Counted from the first letter of the stretch, positions 7,914 through 18,350 are shown. The stretch is 64,000 bases of DNA from Scandinavium manionii (GCF_024764775.1 NZ_JALIGC010000037.1:62001-126000); one strand, 5' to 3'. Translations and numbers: made by a program. The notes: a model not told the origin generated them from the sequence alone.

Positions 7914-9632
7914 ATGACAACTTCGGGCACAATGTCATCACAGGCGGCGTCATCTAAGACGACGTCACAGGCAAAGCGTTTTACCGGCGCACAGCTGATT
8001 GTTCACTTACTGGAACGTCAGGGCATCACCATTGTGGCGGGTATTCCAGGCGGCACGGTTTTACCGCTGTACGACGCGCTCAGCCAAAGCAAGCAGATCC
8101 GTCACGTACTGGCCCGCCATGAACAGGGCGCGGGGTTTATCGCCCAGGGTATGGCGCGTACGCAGGGCAAACCGGCTGTCTGTATGGCCTGTAGCGGCCC
8201 CGGTGCGACCAACCTGGTCACCGCAATTGCCGATGCGCGCCTCGACTCCATTCCGCTGGTGTGTATCACCGGCCAGGTTCCTGCCTCGATGATCGGTACC
8301 GATGCGTTCCAGGAAGTGGACACCTACGGCATCTCCATCCCCATCACCAAACACAACTATTTAGTCCGCGACATCAGCGAACTGCCGCAGGTGATCAGCG
8401 ACGCGTTTCGCATTGCGCAGTCTGGCCGTCCAGGCCCGGTGTGGGTGGATATTCCGAAGGATGTTCAGACCGCTGAAATCGATATCGACGACCTGCCGAT
8501 GCCGGGCTGTAAAGCGCCAGCCCCGGTGTTTAACCTGGCTGATGTGCGCGATGCCGCGGCGATGATTAACAGCGCCAAACGCCCGGTACTGTATCTCGGC
8601 GGCGGGGTGATTAACGTCCCGGAACACATCCGCAAACTGGCGGAAAAAGCCAATCTGCCGACCACCATGACCCTGATGGCGCTGGGAATGCTGCCTAAAG
8701 CGCATCCGCTGTCGTTAGGGATGCTCGGGATGCATGGCGCACGTAGTACCAACCACGTAATGCAAGAAGCTGATTTGCTGATTGTTTTAGGCGCGCGTTT
8801 TGATGACCGGGCGATTGGCAAAACCGAACAATTCTGCCCGAACGCCAAAATCATTCACGTCGATATCGACCGCGCGGAGCTTGGCAAAATCAAACAGCCT
8901 CACGTGGCAATTCAGGCTGATGTGGGTGACGTTCTGGACCAGCTGATCCCGTTGGTTGAAGCCCAGCCGCGCGCCGAGTGGCGTCAGCTGGTGGCGGATT
9001 TGCAACAGGAATTCCCGTCAGCCATTCCGCAAGCGGGCGATCCGCTGACCCATTACGGTCTGATTAACGCCGTGGCGGCGTGTGTGGACGACGACGCAAT
9101 TGTCACCACCGACGTCGGCCAGCATCAGATGTGGACCGCGCAGGCGTATCCGCTCAATCGTCCACGTCAGTGGCTGACGTCCGGCGGGCTGGGCACAATG
9201 GGCTTTGGCCTGCCTGCGGCAGTGGGTGCGGCGCTCGCGAATCCGCATCGCAAAGTATTGTGTTTCTCCGGCGACGGCAGCCTGATGATGAACATTCAGG
9301 AAATGGCGACTGCGGCAGAAAATCAGCTCGACGTAAAAATTATCCTGATGAACAACGAGGCGCTGGGGCTGGTACATCAGCAGCAAAGCCTGTTCTACAA
9401 GCAGGGCGTTTTTGCCGCCACCTATCCGGGAATGATTAACTTTATGCAGATTGCGCAGGGCTTTGGCCTGCAAACCTGCGACCTGAATACGGCTGAAGAT
9501 CCACAGGCCGCGTTGCAGGAAATCATTTCCCGTCCGGGACCGGCGCTGATTCACGTGCGTATCGATCCTGAGCAAAAAGTCTGGCCAATGGTGCCGCCGG
9601 GTGCCGCGAATACTGAAATGGTGGGGGAATAA
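7914..9632 (+). CDS. ilvB: Acetolactate synthase I, large catalytic subunit
   Basis: A 572-residue ThDP enzyme that condenses pyruvate to acetolactate (or with 2-ketobutyrate to acetohydroxybutyrate), the first common step of valine, leucine and isoleucine synthesis. The catalytic glutamate is E70 in R-H-E-Q-G-A-G-F, and the ThDP motif G-D-G-S...N-N-E-A-L-G begins near residue 452. It is about ten residues longer than K-12 IlvB because of a Ser/Thr-rich N-terminus. GGAG precedes the ATG. It is followed by the regulatory subunit gene after 3 nt. Confidence 0.97.
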   Translation: MTTSGTMSSQAASSKTTSQAKRFTGAQLIVHLLERQGITIVAGIPGGTVLPLYDALSQSKQIRHVLARHEQGAGFIAQGMARTQGKPAVCMACSGPGATNLVTAIADARLDSIPLVCITGQVPASMIGTDAFQEVDTYGISIPITKHNYLVRDISELPQVISDAFRIAQSGRPGPVWVDIPKDVQTAEIDIDDLPMPGCKAPAPVFNLADVRDAAAMINSAKRPVLYLGGGVINVPEHIRKLAEKANLPTTMTLMALGMLPKAHPLSLGMLGMHGARSTNHVMQEADLLIVLGARFDDRAIGKTEQFCPNAKIIHVDIDRAELGKIKQPHVAIQADVGDVLDQLIPLVEAQPRAEWRQLVADLQQEFPSAIPQAGDPLTHYGLINAVAACVDDDAIVTTDVGQHQMWTAQAYPLNRPRQWLTSGGLGTMGFGLPAAVGAALANPHRKVLCFSGDGSLMMNIQEMATAAENQLDVKIILMNNEALGLVHQQQSLFYKQGVFAATYPGMINFMQIAQGFGLQTCDLNTAEDPQAALQEIISRPGPALIHVRIDPEQKVWPMVPPGAANTEMVGE

Positions 9633-9635
9633 ACC

Positions 9636-9926
9636 ATGCAAAACGCAATTCATGACAACGTCATTCTGGAACTCACCGTGCGCAACCACCCCGGCGTCAT
9701 GACCCACGTCTGCGGCCTGTTTGCTCGCCGCGCGTTTAACGTGGAAGGCATTCTTTGTCTACCGATCCAGAACAGCGATAAAAGCCGCATTTGGCTATTA
9801 GTGAACAACGATCAGCGTCTGGAGCAGATGATTAGCCAAATTGATAAGCTCGAAGACGTCACTCAGGTGACTCGTCACCAGAGCGATCCGGGCGTGTTTA
9901 ACAAGCTGGGGCTGTTTTTTGAATAA
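9636..9926 (+). CDS. ilvN: Acetolactate synthase I, small regulatory subunit
   Basis: A 96-residue ACT-domain protein that stimulates IlvB and confers valine feedback inhibition. The ACT core begins at [14 protein letters not shown]. Length matches K-12 IlvN. It starts 3 nt after the ilvB stop, so the two subunits are translated together. Downstream is a terminator; the uhpABCT genes that follow ilvN in K-12 are not here. Confidence 0.97.
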   Translation: MQNAIHDNVILELTVRNHPGVMTHVCGLFARRAFNVEGILCLPIQNSDKSRIWLLVNNDQRLEQMISQIDKLEDVTQVTRHQSDPGVFNKLGLFFE

Positions 9927-9948
9927 TCCCTGCCGTTGACGGATAACG

Positions 9949-9983
9949 CAGCCACCGAGGCATACAGCCCGGTGGCTGTTTTT
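9949..9983 (+). terminator. ilvBN operon terminator
   Basis: CAGCCACC (9949-9956) pairs with GGTGGCTG (9971-9978) and is followed by TTTTT, 23 nt after the ilvN stop. Confidence 0.88.
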
Positions 9984-10077
9984 CTTTCAGTGATAATCAC
10001 ATTTATGGGGCGTTTGTCTGTCGACATCGCGATGGATGCCATTATCATGTGCGGGCAGAGGAAGGCTGAGAGGGCGC

Positions 10078-10530
10078 ATGATCTGGTTGACGTTAGCCAC
10101 CTTAGTGGTGGTATTTGTGGTGGGTTTTCGGGTATTAACCTCTGACTCTCGCCGGGCTATCAAGCGCCTGAGCGAAAGAATTGGTATTACACCTATGCAT
10201 GTAGAATCGATGATCGATCAGATGGGAAAGCGTGCGGGTGAAGAGTACCTGCATTATTTGCACCGTCCTAATGAAGCGCATTTGCAGAATGCCGCTCAGG
10301 TTTTGCTTATCTGGCAGGTCGCGGTGGTCGATGCCAGCGAATCCAATCTTCACTACTGGCACCGTCAGTTGCAAAAAGCGCGTCTCGCCGCCCCGGTGAC
10401 CGATGCACAAATTCGTTTGGCGCTGGGATTTTTGCGTGAACTGGAGCCGGACGTATCAGAGTTCAACGCGTTCCAGCACCGCTATAACCTGCTGTTTATG
10501 CCGCAGGATGGCGTAACCTGGCTGCATTGA
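10078..10530 (+). CDS. yicN: DUF1198 protein YicN
   Basis: A 150-residue protein with one N-terminal membrane helix (about residues 2-19, M-I-W-L-T-L-A-T-L) and a soluble helical remainder ending G-V-T-W-L-H, as in K-12 YicN. The start at 10078 gives the family length; upstream in-frame ATGs would add an unrelated arginine-rich leader. It stands alone and is followed by a hairpin. Function unknown. Confidence 0.9.
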   Translation: MIWLTLATLVVVFVVGFRVLTSDSRRAIKRLSERIGITPMHVESMIDQMGKRAGEEYLHYLHRPNEAHLQNAAQVLLIWQVAVVDASESNLHYWHRQLQKARLAAPVTDAQIRLALGFLRELEPDVSEFNAFQHRYNLLFMPQDGVTWLH

Positions 10531-10539
10531 TACCCGCAT

Positions 10540-10570
10540 GAATGACGATTGCCATCGGCGATTGTCATTC
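10540..10570 (+). terminator. Hairpin downstream of yicN
   Basis: A 14-base arm (10540-10553) pairs with 10557-10570 as RNA, with two G-U pairs and a 3-nt loop. The following sequence is only moderately T-rich, so termination strength is uncertain. Confidence 0.55.
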
Positions 10571-10729
10571 GATTTCCTCATTCTATGGCTGCGAAACCTG
10601 TTCGCATTTTGTGGCTATCTGTACCTATTTTCCGAAACCTGTTCCGCTCAGCACGGGCGCTTGTTATAACGTGGTCACTGGAAGTGCAAACCAATAATTA
10701 AAACCTACTACAAGAAAGGAACAGCCATT

Positions 10730-12301
10730 ATGTCTGGAATACGTCAACGTATTCTGGAGAATATGCAAATGTTCTCCAGAGCAATGATCGGCGCAGTCCT
10801 CTTTTTACCCGTTATTGGTTTAATTCTGGCGCTAAGTTCAGTATTAACCAATCCCACCCTGATTTCTGAAACCAGTTTCCTGCATAATTTAGGGCAGCTA
10901 CTAGGCGATACATTCTGGCCGTTGTTTAGCAATCTTGGATTATTATTCTGTGTAGGTATCAGTTACGGGCTGGCAAAAGACAGAAAAACAGAAGTCGCGT
11001 TAGTTTCGGTGATGTGCTTTATTATGTTCCTTGGCGCCAACCATTCCTGGCTGGAGTTTACCCATCGTCTCGCAGAGAAAATTAACGGTGAATATTATGG
11101 TACCGGTCAAACCCAAATATTAGGGTTTGTAGTGGTGGATATGGGCGTATTCCTCGGTATTATTCTTGGATGCACTATCGCCTGGGTACACAATAAAGTC
11201 GCGAGTATTGAACTGCCTGGCGCATTATCGATGTACGGCGGCGCGAAGTTGACGCTTATTGCCATGACGCCAGTCATTATTCTTTATGCCATTGCCTTTA
11301 CATGGATATGGCCGTTTATGACTCACGGGATCACCTCGCTGACAGGCTTTATGAAAAATGCCGGGGTGGCGGGGGTCTTTGTTTACGGTTTCTTCGAGAA
11401 ATTCCTGATCCCTACAGGGTTACACCACTTTGTCTGGTCGCCGTTCCAGCTTACGCAAATTGGCGGCACACTGAGTGTTGACGGGCAAACGGTTTCCGGG
11501 ACACAGGCCATTTTCCTTGCCTACATGCGTCACCCGGATTTAACCCCGGTAATGAACGAGGCGCTACGTTTTTCACAGCAAGGCATGACCACTATTTTCG
11601 GTCTGGCAGGTGCATCGCTGGCGTTTTATCACACCGCAAAACCTGAGAAAAAGAAACTGGCGAAAGCGATACTGCTTCCGGCGATTATTACCTCGATGCT
11701 GACCGGCATCACCGAGCCGATTGAGTTTACCTTCCTGTTTATCTCTCCGTTGCTGTGGGTTATCCATGCCACGCTAACGGCAGCCTCACAGGCGATTTGC
11801 GATATCTTCACCGTGCGGCCCTGGGGCGCGGCGGGCTTGATTGAATTCCTTATCTACAATCTTCCACTGCCGGTGTCGTTAACCCGCTGGCCGCTGTATA
11901 TCGTGATTGGTCTCGGACAATTTGCCGCTTATTACGTGATATTCCGCACCCTGGTAGTGAAATTAAATCTGAAAACCCCGGGCCGTGAAGATGATGATGG
12001 GGTCAAGCTTTATAACAAAGCGGATTACCGGGAAAAGATGAAAAATAAATCCGAGACCAGCCAGGCTATTACCAATGACATTATTCAGGGGCTGGGTGGT
12101 AAAGATAATATTATTTCTGTCGACAACTGTTTTACGCGATTACGCGTGGTGATTCGCAATCTGGACTGTGTCGATGATCTCTTATTAAAAAGTACTGGCG
12201 CAAATGGCGTGGTACTAAACCGTAATGAAGTTCAGGTTATTTATGGTGTACGGGTTGAACAAGTACGAACCCACGTAGAAACCTGGCTGGCAACGCATTA
12301 A
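10730..12301 (+). CDS. PTS sugar permease, EIICB of the glucose/alpha-glucoside family
   Basis: A 523-residue fused permease. The IIC part (about residues 1-420) has around ten membrane segments and the signature F-L-I-P-T-G-L-H-H, plus G-I-T-E-P-I-E-F-T-F-L-F, both typical of glucose-superfamily IIC. The IIB part (about 445-523) has the phosphorylated cysteine C467 in D-N-C-F-T-R-L-R. There is no IIA domain, so it probably uses EIIA-Glc (Crr). The sugar phosphate is probably hydrolysed by the GH4 enzyme encoded 12 nt downstream. It resembles AglA/GlvC/MalX-type alpha-glucoside permeases, but the sugar cannot be fixed. AAGGAA precedes the start. Confidence 0.88.
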   Translation: MSGIRQRILENMQMFSRAMIGAVLFLPVIGLILALSSVLTNPTLISETSFLHNLGQLLGDTFWPLFSNLGLLFCVGISYGLAKDRKTEVALVSVMCFIMFLGANHSWLEFTHRLAEKINGEYYGTGQTQILGFVVVDMGVFLGIILGCTIAWVHNKVASIELPGALSMYGGAKLTLIAMTPVIILYAIAFTWIWPFMTHGITSLTGFMKNAGVAGVFVYGFFEKFLIPTGLHHFVWSPFQLTQIGGTLSVDGQTVSGTQAIFLAYMRHPDLTPVMNEALRFSQQGMTTIFGLAGASLAFYHTAKPEKKKLAKAILLPAIITSMLTGITEPIEFTFLFISPLLWVIHATLTAASQAICDIFTVRPWGAAGLIEFLIYNLPLPVSLTRWPLYIVIGLGQFAAYYVIFRTLVVKLNLKTPGREDDDGVKLYNKADYREKMKNKSETSQAITNDIIQGLGGKDNIISVDNCFTRLRVVIRNLDCVDDLLLKSTGANGVVLNRNEVQVIYGVRVEQVRTHVETWLATH

Positions 12302-12313
12302 TCAGGAGGAGTA

Positions 12314-13690
12314 ATGAAATTAACCGTACTGGGTGGCGGCGGGGTTCGCTCGGCATTTCTGGCTAAATCACTGGCTTATAATGCACACCGGATTGGCTTA
12401 AAGGAGGTGGTGTTCCTTGATAACTCAGAGCAAAACCTGGCGGTATTCGGGGAGATTGCGCGCTATGTGTTTAATACCATTCGACCGGATATTCATTTCA
12501 GCCTGACGACCGATCCTGTTGCGGCGCTCAAAGGCGCAGGTTTCGTGATCACCACGCTGCGTGTCGGCGGCGACGAAAGCCGGATCCACGACGAGCGCGT
12601 GGCCCTTGAACACAACACGCTCGGGCAGGAAACCACCGGTGCTGGCGGCTTTGCGATGGCGATGCGCTCGATTCCGGCGATTCTCGACTATTGCCGCCTG
12701 ATTGAAGAACATGCCGCACCGGACGCAATACTGTTTAACTTCACCAACCCGTCGGGGCTGGTGACCGAGGCGATTATTAAGTCCGGATTTAAGCGTCGGG
12801 TTTATGGTATTTGCGATGCCCCGTCGGAATTGATCCGCGAACTGCCGTCGATTCTTGGCTGCGACGAGCGTGATTTGCAGGTGGAATGCTACGGTCTGAA
12901 CCACTTCTCGTGGTTCACCAACTTCACCGTTCGGGGGGAAGACGTCACCGAAAAACTGATCAATAGCCCGGCGTTATACAGCCACACCTGCATGCAATAT
13001 TTCTCTCGGGAGCTGGTACAGCAGTGCGATAAGCAGTTACTCAATGAGTATCTCTATTATTACTACTATCGCGAGGAAGCGCTGAGTGCGATACAAAATG
13101 CGCCAGAAACCCGCGGTGAACAGATAGCGCGTATCAACCAGGCAATGCGCGAAGAGCTGGCAACACTTGATGTGAAAGCCAACCCAGCGGCAGCATTCGA
13201 TATCTGGATGAAGCACTATTTGCAGCGTGAAAACAGTTATATGCAGAGCGAGTCGCAACAGGAAAAATTTAATACCCGGGCACCGCTTACGTTGCAGCAA
13301 TTTATTGAAGAGCCTGACACTGGCGGTTATGCCGGGGTGGCGCTGGATATTCTGGAAGCCGTTAATAGCGATACCAGTAAACGGATTGTTGTTTCACTTT
13401 CCAATAACGGGACGCTCGATTTTCTGCTGCCGGATGATGTGATTGAAATCAGCTGCGATCTCAGTAAAAGCGGATTAAAACCGGTCACGCCAAAACACGT
13501 TCCCCTCGCGCAGAAAAACATGATCGCCTGTGTGAAAGAGTATGAGCGGCTGGCTGTCGCCGCTATTCTCAACCGAGACCGTCAGCTTGCGGTGCGCGCA
13601 CTGATGGCACACCCTTTGGTCGGCTCCTGGTCCCTCGCCAATAAACTGGTGACGGCGTATCTGAACGATACTCACAGCGAAGGCTGGTAA
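12314..13690 (+). CDS. GH4 family 6-phospho-glycosidase
   Basis: A 458-residue NAD+- and metal-dependent GH4 glycosidase. The N-terminal G-G-G-G-V-R-S is the dinucleotide loop; N-P-S-G, C167-D-A-P and H197 in Y-G-L-N-H supply substrate and Mn2+ contacts. In studied GH4 enzymes a CDxP motif goes with 6-phospho-alpha-glucosidases and CNxP with beta-glucosidases, so CDAP favours alpha-glucosides; the second position differs from the usual CDMP. AGGAGG lies upstream. It should cleave the phosphorylated disaccharide delivered by the PTS permease. Its stop abuts the stop of the convergent regulator gene with no gap. Confidence 0.85.
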   Translation: MKLTVLGGGGVRSAFLAKSLAYNAHRIGLKEVVFLDNSEQNLAVFGEIARYVFNTIRPDIHFSLTTDPVAALKGAGFVITTLRVGGDESRIHDERVALEHNTLGQETTGAGGFAMAMRSIPAILDYCRLIEEHAAPDAILFNFTNPSGLVTEAIIKSGFKRRVYGICDAPSELIRELPSILGCDERDLQVECYGLNHFSWFTNFTVRGEDVTEKLINSPALYSHTCMQYFSRELVQQCDKQLLNEYLYYYYYREEALSAIQNAPETRGEQIARINQAMREELATLDVKANPAAAFDIWMKHYLQRENSYMQSESQQEKFNTRAPLTLQQFIEEPDTGGYAGVALDILEAVNSDTSKRIVVSLSNNGTLDFLLPDDVIEISCDLSKSGLKPVTPKHVPLAQKNMIACVKEYERLAVAAILNRDRQLAVRALMAHPLVGSWSLANKLVTAYLNDTHSEGW

Positions 13691-14434
13691 TCAATCATCA
13701 GGGGCATCGACAGGTGCCCCTGTCTCCGTCTGGTGAAACCAAAGTTTGAGCAGATGTTCAAATCCTAAAATGCAGTAACCAAAGAACGGGTTACTCCAGT
13801 AAATATCATCATCATATTTCTGCGGGTCGTGAATAATCAGAGCTGTATCGGCGGCCTGTGCCAACGGACTTTGATAATCACCAGTAAAACAGATAAGGTC
13901 AGTCTCTTTTCCATCGAGTGCTTTAATCCAATTTAAGGCTGAACTACTACGACCTGATTTTGAGATAATCCAGATGGCATCGAAAGGAGTCGTGTTTTTT
14001 TGTTCCAGAATTTCGTAGTCTGGCCACAGTGCCAGACTGGCATTAACGCCAGTGACCAGAAATTTATTATAAATGTATTGCGCAATAAGCTGAGAAAATC
14101 CACTGCCATGAATCAATATACGCTGCTGGCGTAGACTATTTAATAGTTCAGGTAAACGCTCGGGTGGATGGATTTTCATAAAGTCCACATCATTCGTTAC
14201 ATCCAGTTTCGGCATTGTGATATTGAATTTGATGAAATAGACCAACTCCAGCCAGCCGCTGAATTTCATTTTTTTGGCCAGGCGGATAATAGAGGACGGG
14301 TTGCTGTAACAGCGTTCGGCCACGGTGCGAATACCATCACGCAGGCATTGTTCGGGATCGCTCTGAATACAGCGCAGTACGGTTATTTCGGTTTTACTTA
14401 ATTTAATATCGCGAAAAATATTTTCCAGTTCCAT
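13691..14434 (-). CDS. RpiR/MurR-family transcriptional regulator with SIS domain
   Basis: A 247-residue regulator. Residues 1-75 form the RpiR helix-turn-helix (E-R-C-Y-S-N-P-S-S-I-I-R-L-A-K-K-M), and residues 100-230 form a sugar-isomerase (SIS) domain that senses phosphosugars (I-S-K-S-G-R-S-S). It is convergent with the PTS-GH4 pair and is the likely local regulator of it, by context only. The 158 bp upstream of its start also separates it from yicI. Confidence 0.85.
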   Translation of the reverse strand: MELENIFRDIKLSKTEITVLRCIQSDPEQCLRDGIRTVAERCYSNPSSIIRLAKKMKFSGWLELVYFIKFNITMPKLDVTNDVDFMKIHPPERLPELLNSLRQQRILIHGSGFSQLIAQYIYNKFLVTGVNASLALWPDYEILEQKNTTPFDAIWIISKSGRSSSALNWIKALDGKETDLICFTGDYQSPLAQAADTALIIHDPQKYDDDIYWSNPFFGYCILGFEHLLKLWFHQTETGAPVDAPDD

Positions 14435-14592
14435 ATACCACCCTTTACTGTGTTGCAGGATTGTAACGGACAGACTGAAAATAATGTGTGTAGCGAATCA
14501 CTCATTCGCAATAATGAAATAAATGGCAGACTGAGGTGGTGCGGAAATGTTCCCCCTTACCCGCAGGAGATCGGGGGAACAGGCCTGAGCTA

Positions 14593-16911
14593 TCAGAGCG
14601 TAATCACCAGGGCATTGCCCTGAGCGGCAACCACCACGCCCCATTCACTGCCGGACTGAGAACCGCCCCGCACACTGGCAATGTTCTGAACGTTGCGCAG
14701 ACACAGCGTCCAGTCGCGCGACTCGCCAGTACCTTCCACGGTTAGGGTGCCGCCAGAACGCTTCGCCTTCAGGGTGAAGATGGTTGTACCATCGGCCGCA
14801 GGCACCTGACAGACCGCTTCGCGCCCGTCCTCAAGACTGAACAGCTGGAACGCTGTGCCCTCATGCCATGCGTAATCCGGCTTCTGAGTATTGTTGCCTA
14901 ATGCTAACAGCGTGTTGTCACGCACGTACACCGGCAAGCTCAGCGCGTCATGCTGCTGTTTATGCCAGCGGCTGCCCGTCACCTCGTCGTTGTGCCACAG
15001 GTGCGTCCAGCGTCCTTCAGGCAGCCAGAACTGCACATCTCCCGCTTCGCTGAACACCGGTGCCACCACAACCGAATCGCCGAGCATGTACTGACGGTCC
15101 AGATAATCACAGGTTGGATCTTCCGGGAACTCCAGCATCATCGAACGCAGAACAGGCGTGCCGGTTTCGCGGGCGATCGCCGCCTGGCGATACAGATACG
15201 GCATCATCCGGCACTTCAGCTCGGTGAAATGACGCACCACGTCGCAGGACTCGTCATCGTACGCCCACGGCACACGGTAGGATTTGCTGCCATGCAGGCG
15301 GCTGTGGCTCGACAACAGGCCAAACGCACACCAGCGTTTATAGACGTGCGCTGGAGCGGTATTTTCGAAGCCGCCTATATCGTGACTCCAGAAGCCAAAG
15401 CCCGACATACCGATCGACAGCCCACCGCGCAGGCTTTCTGCCATCGATTCGTAGTTGGCGTAGCAGTCGCCGCCCCAGTGAACCGGGAACTGCTGTGCGC
15501 CGACGGAAGCCGAGCGCGCAAACAGCACCGCTTCCTGCTCGCCCAGCGTCTCTTTCAGCACGTTCCACACCAGTTCGTTGTAGATGAACGCGTAATGGTT
15601 GTGCATTTTCTGCGGGTCAGAGCCGTCGTGCCAGATGACATCCGTCGGGATGCGCTCGCCGAAATCAGTTTTGAAGCAGTCGACGCCGATATCCACCAGG
15701 CCTTTCAGCTTGTCGGCATACCACTGGCACGCCTCCGGGTTGGTGAAATCATAAATCGCCAGCCCAGGCTGCCATTTATCCCACTGCCAGAGCGAGCCGT
15801 CCGGGCGTTTGAGCAAATAGCCCTTTTCTTTCAGTTCCTTAAATACCGGTGATTTCTGCCCGATGTACGGATTAATCCACACGCAGACTTTCAGACCTTT
15901 GGCTTTCAGGCGGCGGATCATTCCTTCCGGGTCCGGGAACGTCACCGGGTCCCACTCGAAATCACACCACTGGAACGCCTTCATCCAGAAGCAGTCGAAA
16001 TGGAACACGTGCAGCGGCAGATTGCGCTCGGCCATACCGTCGATAAAGCTGTTTACCGTCGCTTCGTCGTAATTGGTGGTGAACGAGGTGGTCAGCCACA
16101 GGCCGAATGACCACGCCGGAGGCAGCGCCGGGCGGCCGGTAAATTGCGTATAACGGTTCAGGACGTCTTTCGGGGTCGGGCCATCAATCACAAAATATTC
16201 GAGATATTCGCTTTCGACGCTGAACTGCACTTTTGAGACTTTCTCGGAACCGACTTCAAACGACACGCACTCCGGGTGATTGACCAGCACGCCGTAGCCG
16301 CGGTTGGTGAGGTAGAAGGGAATGTTTTTGTACGACTGTTCGGTGCTGGTGCCGCCATCGCGGTTCCAGGTGTCGATGGTTTGACCATTGCGCACCAGTG
16401 CGGTGAAGCGCTCGCCAAGGCCGTAGACGGTTTCACCCACGCCTAAATCCAGGCGTTCAAACATGTAATGACGATCGTTGTGGGTGTCCTGCACGTAACC
16501 GTTGTTTTTCACCTGGCTACCGGTGATACGCACGCCGTTGCGCAGAAAATCCAGCGCCCAGAATTCGCCTTTCGAGACGCGTACGCTGAGGTTGCCGCTT
16601 TTCAGCTCGGCAAATTCGGCAGTGTTTTGCATCTCAACTTTCACATCCTGCTGCACATTCAGCGGGTAGTGCGGGCCGTTATCCAGCGCGCCCTGGAAAT
16701 GCTCAATGCGAACGCCCACCACGCCTTCCTGCGGGGAGAAAAATCGCAGCGTAAACAGCGGCGTATCCAGCTGCCATGTGCGCTCACGCACGTCGCGCGG
16801 GGCGGCATACACCACCATTTCGTTACCCTGCTGTTCGACGTCGAACACCTGCAGTGGGTGGATTAGATTCAGGCCAGGTTGAATGAGCCAGTTTCCATCA
16901 CTGATTTTCAT
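14593..16911 (-). CDS. yicI: Alpha-xylosidase YicI (GH31)
   Basis: A 772-residue GH31 alpha-xylosidase, the length of the K-12 enzyme, which releases xylose from isoprimeverose-type xyloglucan fragments. The nucleophile is the Asp in F-K-T-D-F-G-E-R and the acid/base the Asp in H-W-G-G-D-C. No signal peptide, so cytoplasmic. It follows yicJ by 12 nt in the same operon, which provides uptake. Large antisense ORFs within it are shadows of its codon bias. Confidence 0.95.
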   Translation of the reverse strand: MKISDGNWLIQPGLNLIHPLQVFDVEQQGNEMVVYAAPRDVRERTWQLDTPLFTLRFFSPQEGVVGVRIEHFQGALDNGPHYPLNVQQDVKVEMQNTAEFAELKSGNLSVRVSKGEFWALDFLRNGVRITGSQVKNNGYVQDTHNDRHYMFERLDLGVGETVYGLGERFTALVRNGQTIDTWNRDGGTSTEQSYKNIPFYLTNRGYGVLVNHPECVSFEVGSEKVSKVQFSVESEYLEYFVIDGPTPKDVLNRYTQFTGRPALPPAWSFGLWLTTSFTTNYDEATVNSFIDGMAERNLPLHVFHFDCFWMKAFQWCDFEWDPVTFPDPEGMIRRLKAKGLKVCVWINPYIGQKSPVFKELKEKGYLLKRPDGSLWQWDKWQPGLAIYDFTNPEACQWYADKLKGLVDIGVDCFKTDFGERIPTDVIWHDGSDPQKMHNHYAFIYNELVWNVLKETLGEQEAVLFARSASVGAQQFPVHWGGDCYANYESMAESLRGGLSIGMSGFGFWSHDIGGFENTAPAHVYKRWCAFGLLSSHSRLHGSKSYRVPWAYDDESCDVVRHFTELKCRMMPYLYRQAAIARETGTPVLRSMMLEFPEDPTCDYLDRQYMLGDSVVVAPVFSEAGDVQFWLPEGRWTHLWHNDEVTGSRWHKQQHDALSLPVYVRDNTLLALGNNTQKPDYAWHEGTAFQLFSLEDGREAVCQVPAADGTTIFTLKAKRSGGTLTVEGTGESRDWTLCLRNVQNIASVRGGSQSGSEWGVVVAAQGNALVITL

Positions 16912-16923
16912 GCCTTGTTCCTC

Positions 16924-18318
16924 TTAGTTCGGTAATTCTTTGCTGACCGGAGCCTGCTCAAAGTCTTGCTGAGTGCGGCGCGCGCCCTGCGCGATATCCG
17001 CCATGATTTTGCGTAAATACGGGGTTTTCAGCGTGTAATAACGCCTGGCGATAACGGCGCTCAGCAGATAGCAGGCCGCCGGAACGAGGGTAAACAGCGC
17101 AATAATGATGCTGATGGTGTCGCTGTTTTGGGTTTTGGCCGTGGCGTCGTAGCCGCCCGCCGCCAGCATCCAGCCAATCATCGCGCCGCCCAGCGCCAGG
17201 CCGAGTTTCAGAACAAACAATGTGCCTGCGAAGCTGATGCCAGTCAGGCGTTTGCCGTTGCACCATTCGCCATAGTCGACGGTGTCGGACATCATGACCC
17301 ACTGGATTGGCGTCACCAGCTGGTGGAGCACGCCAATCACGAAGATGAAGCCAAACATCACGAAATTGGCCTGAATGGGCACGAAGAACATCGCCACGCT
17401 TAATACCGTCAGCGCCGCGTTGGTCCACCAGAACACGCTGACCTTACATTTCCAGTCGGTAAGTGGTTTCGCCAGCGCGGAGCCAATCAGGTTGCCGACG
17501 CAGTAAGTGCACAGGAAGGCTGTGAACAGCCCGGCGGAGCCCATAATCCAGGTGGCGTAGTACATCATCGCGCCGCCGCGCACGCAGACCGCGAGGATGT
17601 TGAGAATGGTCAGCAGGCCGACGATGCGCCATTGGTCGTTTTGCCAGATATCTCGCAGATCTTCACGCATCGACGAGGTACTCGGCGGCACCTGGATGCG
17701 CTCTTTGGTATTGAAGAAACAGAAAGCCAGCATCAGGAAGGCCACCACCGACAGTACCGCAATGCCACCCTGGAAGCCGAATGCTTTGTCGTCGCCGCCA
17801 ATCAGGTTCACCAGCGGCATCATCAGCACCGTGGAGAGCATGCCGCCTGCTGTCGCCAGTACGAAGCGCCAGGACTGCAGGGAGATACGCTGCGTTGGAT
17901 CGTCGGTTATCACCCCGCCCAGCGCGCAGTAAGGGATGTTGACCACGGTATACAGCAGGGTGAGCAGGGTGTAGGTGACGGCGGCGTAAATCAGTTTGCC
18001 GCTGTGGGAGAGGTCTGGCGAGCTATAGGCCAGCACGCACACGAGACCAAAGGGAATAGCACCAAACAGGATCCACGGCCGGAATTTGCCCCAGCGGCTG
18101 CGGGTACGGTCCGCGAGCAGGCCCATGCAAGGGTCGGAAATTGCATCAAGCGCGCGGGCGAGCAAAAACATGGTGCCGACAAAACCGGCGGGAATACCAA
18201 AAATATCGGTATAAAAAAACATCATGTACAACATGACGTTATCAAAAATGATATGGCTGGCGGCATCTCCCATGCCGTAGCCAATCTTCTCCTTCACGGA
18301 CAACACTTCATGACTCAT
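16924..18318 (-). CDS. yicJ: GPH-family xyloside/oligosaccharide symporter YicJ
   Basis: A 464-residue glycoside-pentoside-hexuronide:cation symporter with twelve membrane segments. The N-terminal K-E-K-I-G-Y-G-M-G-D-A and the D-R-T-R-S-R-W-G-K-F-R-P loop are GPH signatures. It is the first gene of the yicJ-yicI operon and probably imports alpha-xylosides. A perfect 12-bp palindrome (18351-18362) lies 33 bp upstream of its start. Confidence 0.93.
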   Translation of the reverse strand: MSHEVLSVKEKIGYGMGDAASHIIFDNVMLYMMFFYTDIFGIPAGFVGTMFLLARALDAISDPCMGLLADRTRSRWGKFRPWILFGAIPFGLVCVLAYSSPDLSHSGKLIYAAVTYTLLTLLYTVVNIPYCALGGVITDDPTQRISLQSWRFVLATAGGMLSTVLMMPLVNLIGGDDKAFGFQGGIAVLSVVAFLMLAFCFFNTKERIQVPPSTSSMREDLRDIWQNDQWRIVGLLTILNILAVCVRGGAMMYYATWIMGSAGLFTAFLCTYCVGNLIGSALAKPLTDWKCKVSVFWWTNAALTVLSVAMFFVPIQANFVMFGFIFVIGVLHQLVTPIQWVMMSDTVDYGEWCNGKRLTGISFAGTLFVLKLGLALGGAMIGWMLAAGGYDATAKTQNSDTISIIIALFTLVPAACYLLSAVIARRYYTLKTPYLRKIMADIAQGARRTQQDFEQAPVSKELPN

Positions 18319-18350
18319 TTTTTATCCTTCAATAGCGTCATCGAACATCA

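Noticed and set aside
7430..7957. ORFs of 70-140 codons on both strands across istR and ivbL
   Set aside because: They overlap the istR RNA, the leader peptide and the attenuator, and are low-complexity (Thr or Arg runs from the valine codons read out of frame).
14950..15852. A 300-codon ORF on the plus strand inside yicI
   Set aside because: It lies wholly antisense to a clear GH31 gene, has no ribosome-binding site or recognisable domain, and its composition follows from GC-rich third positions of yicI.
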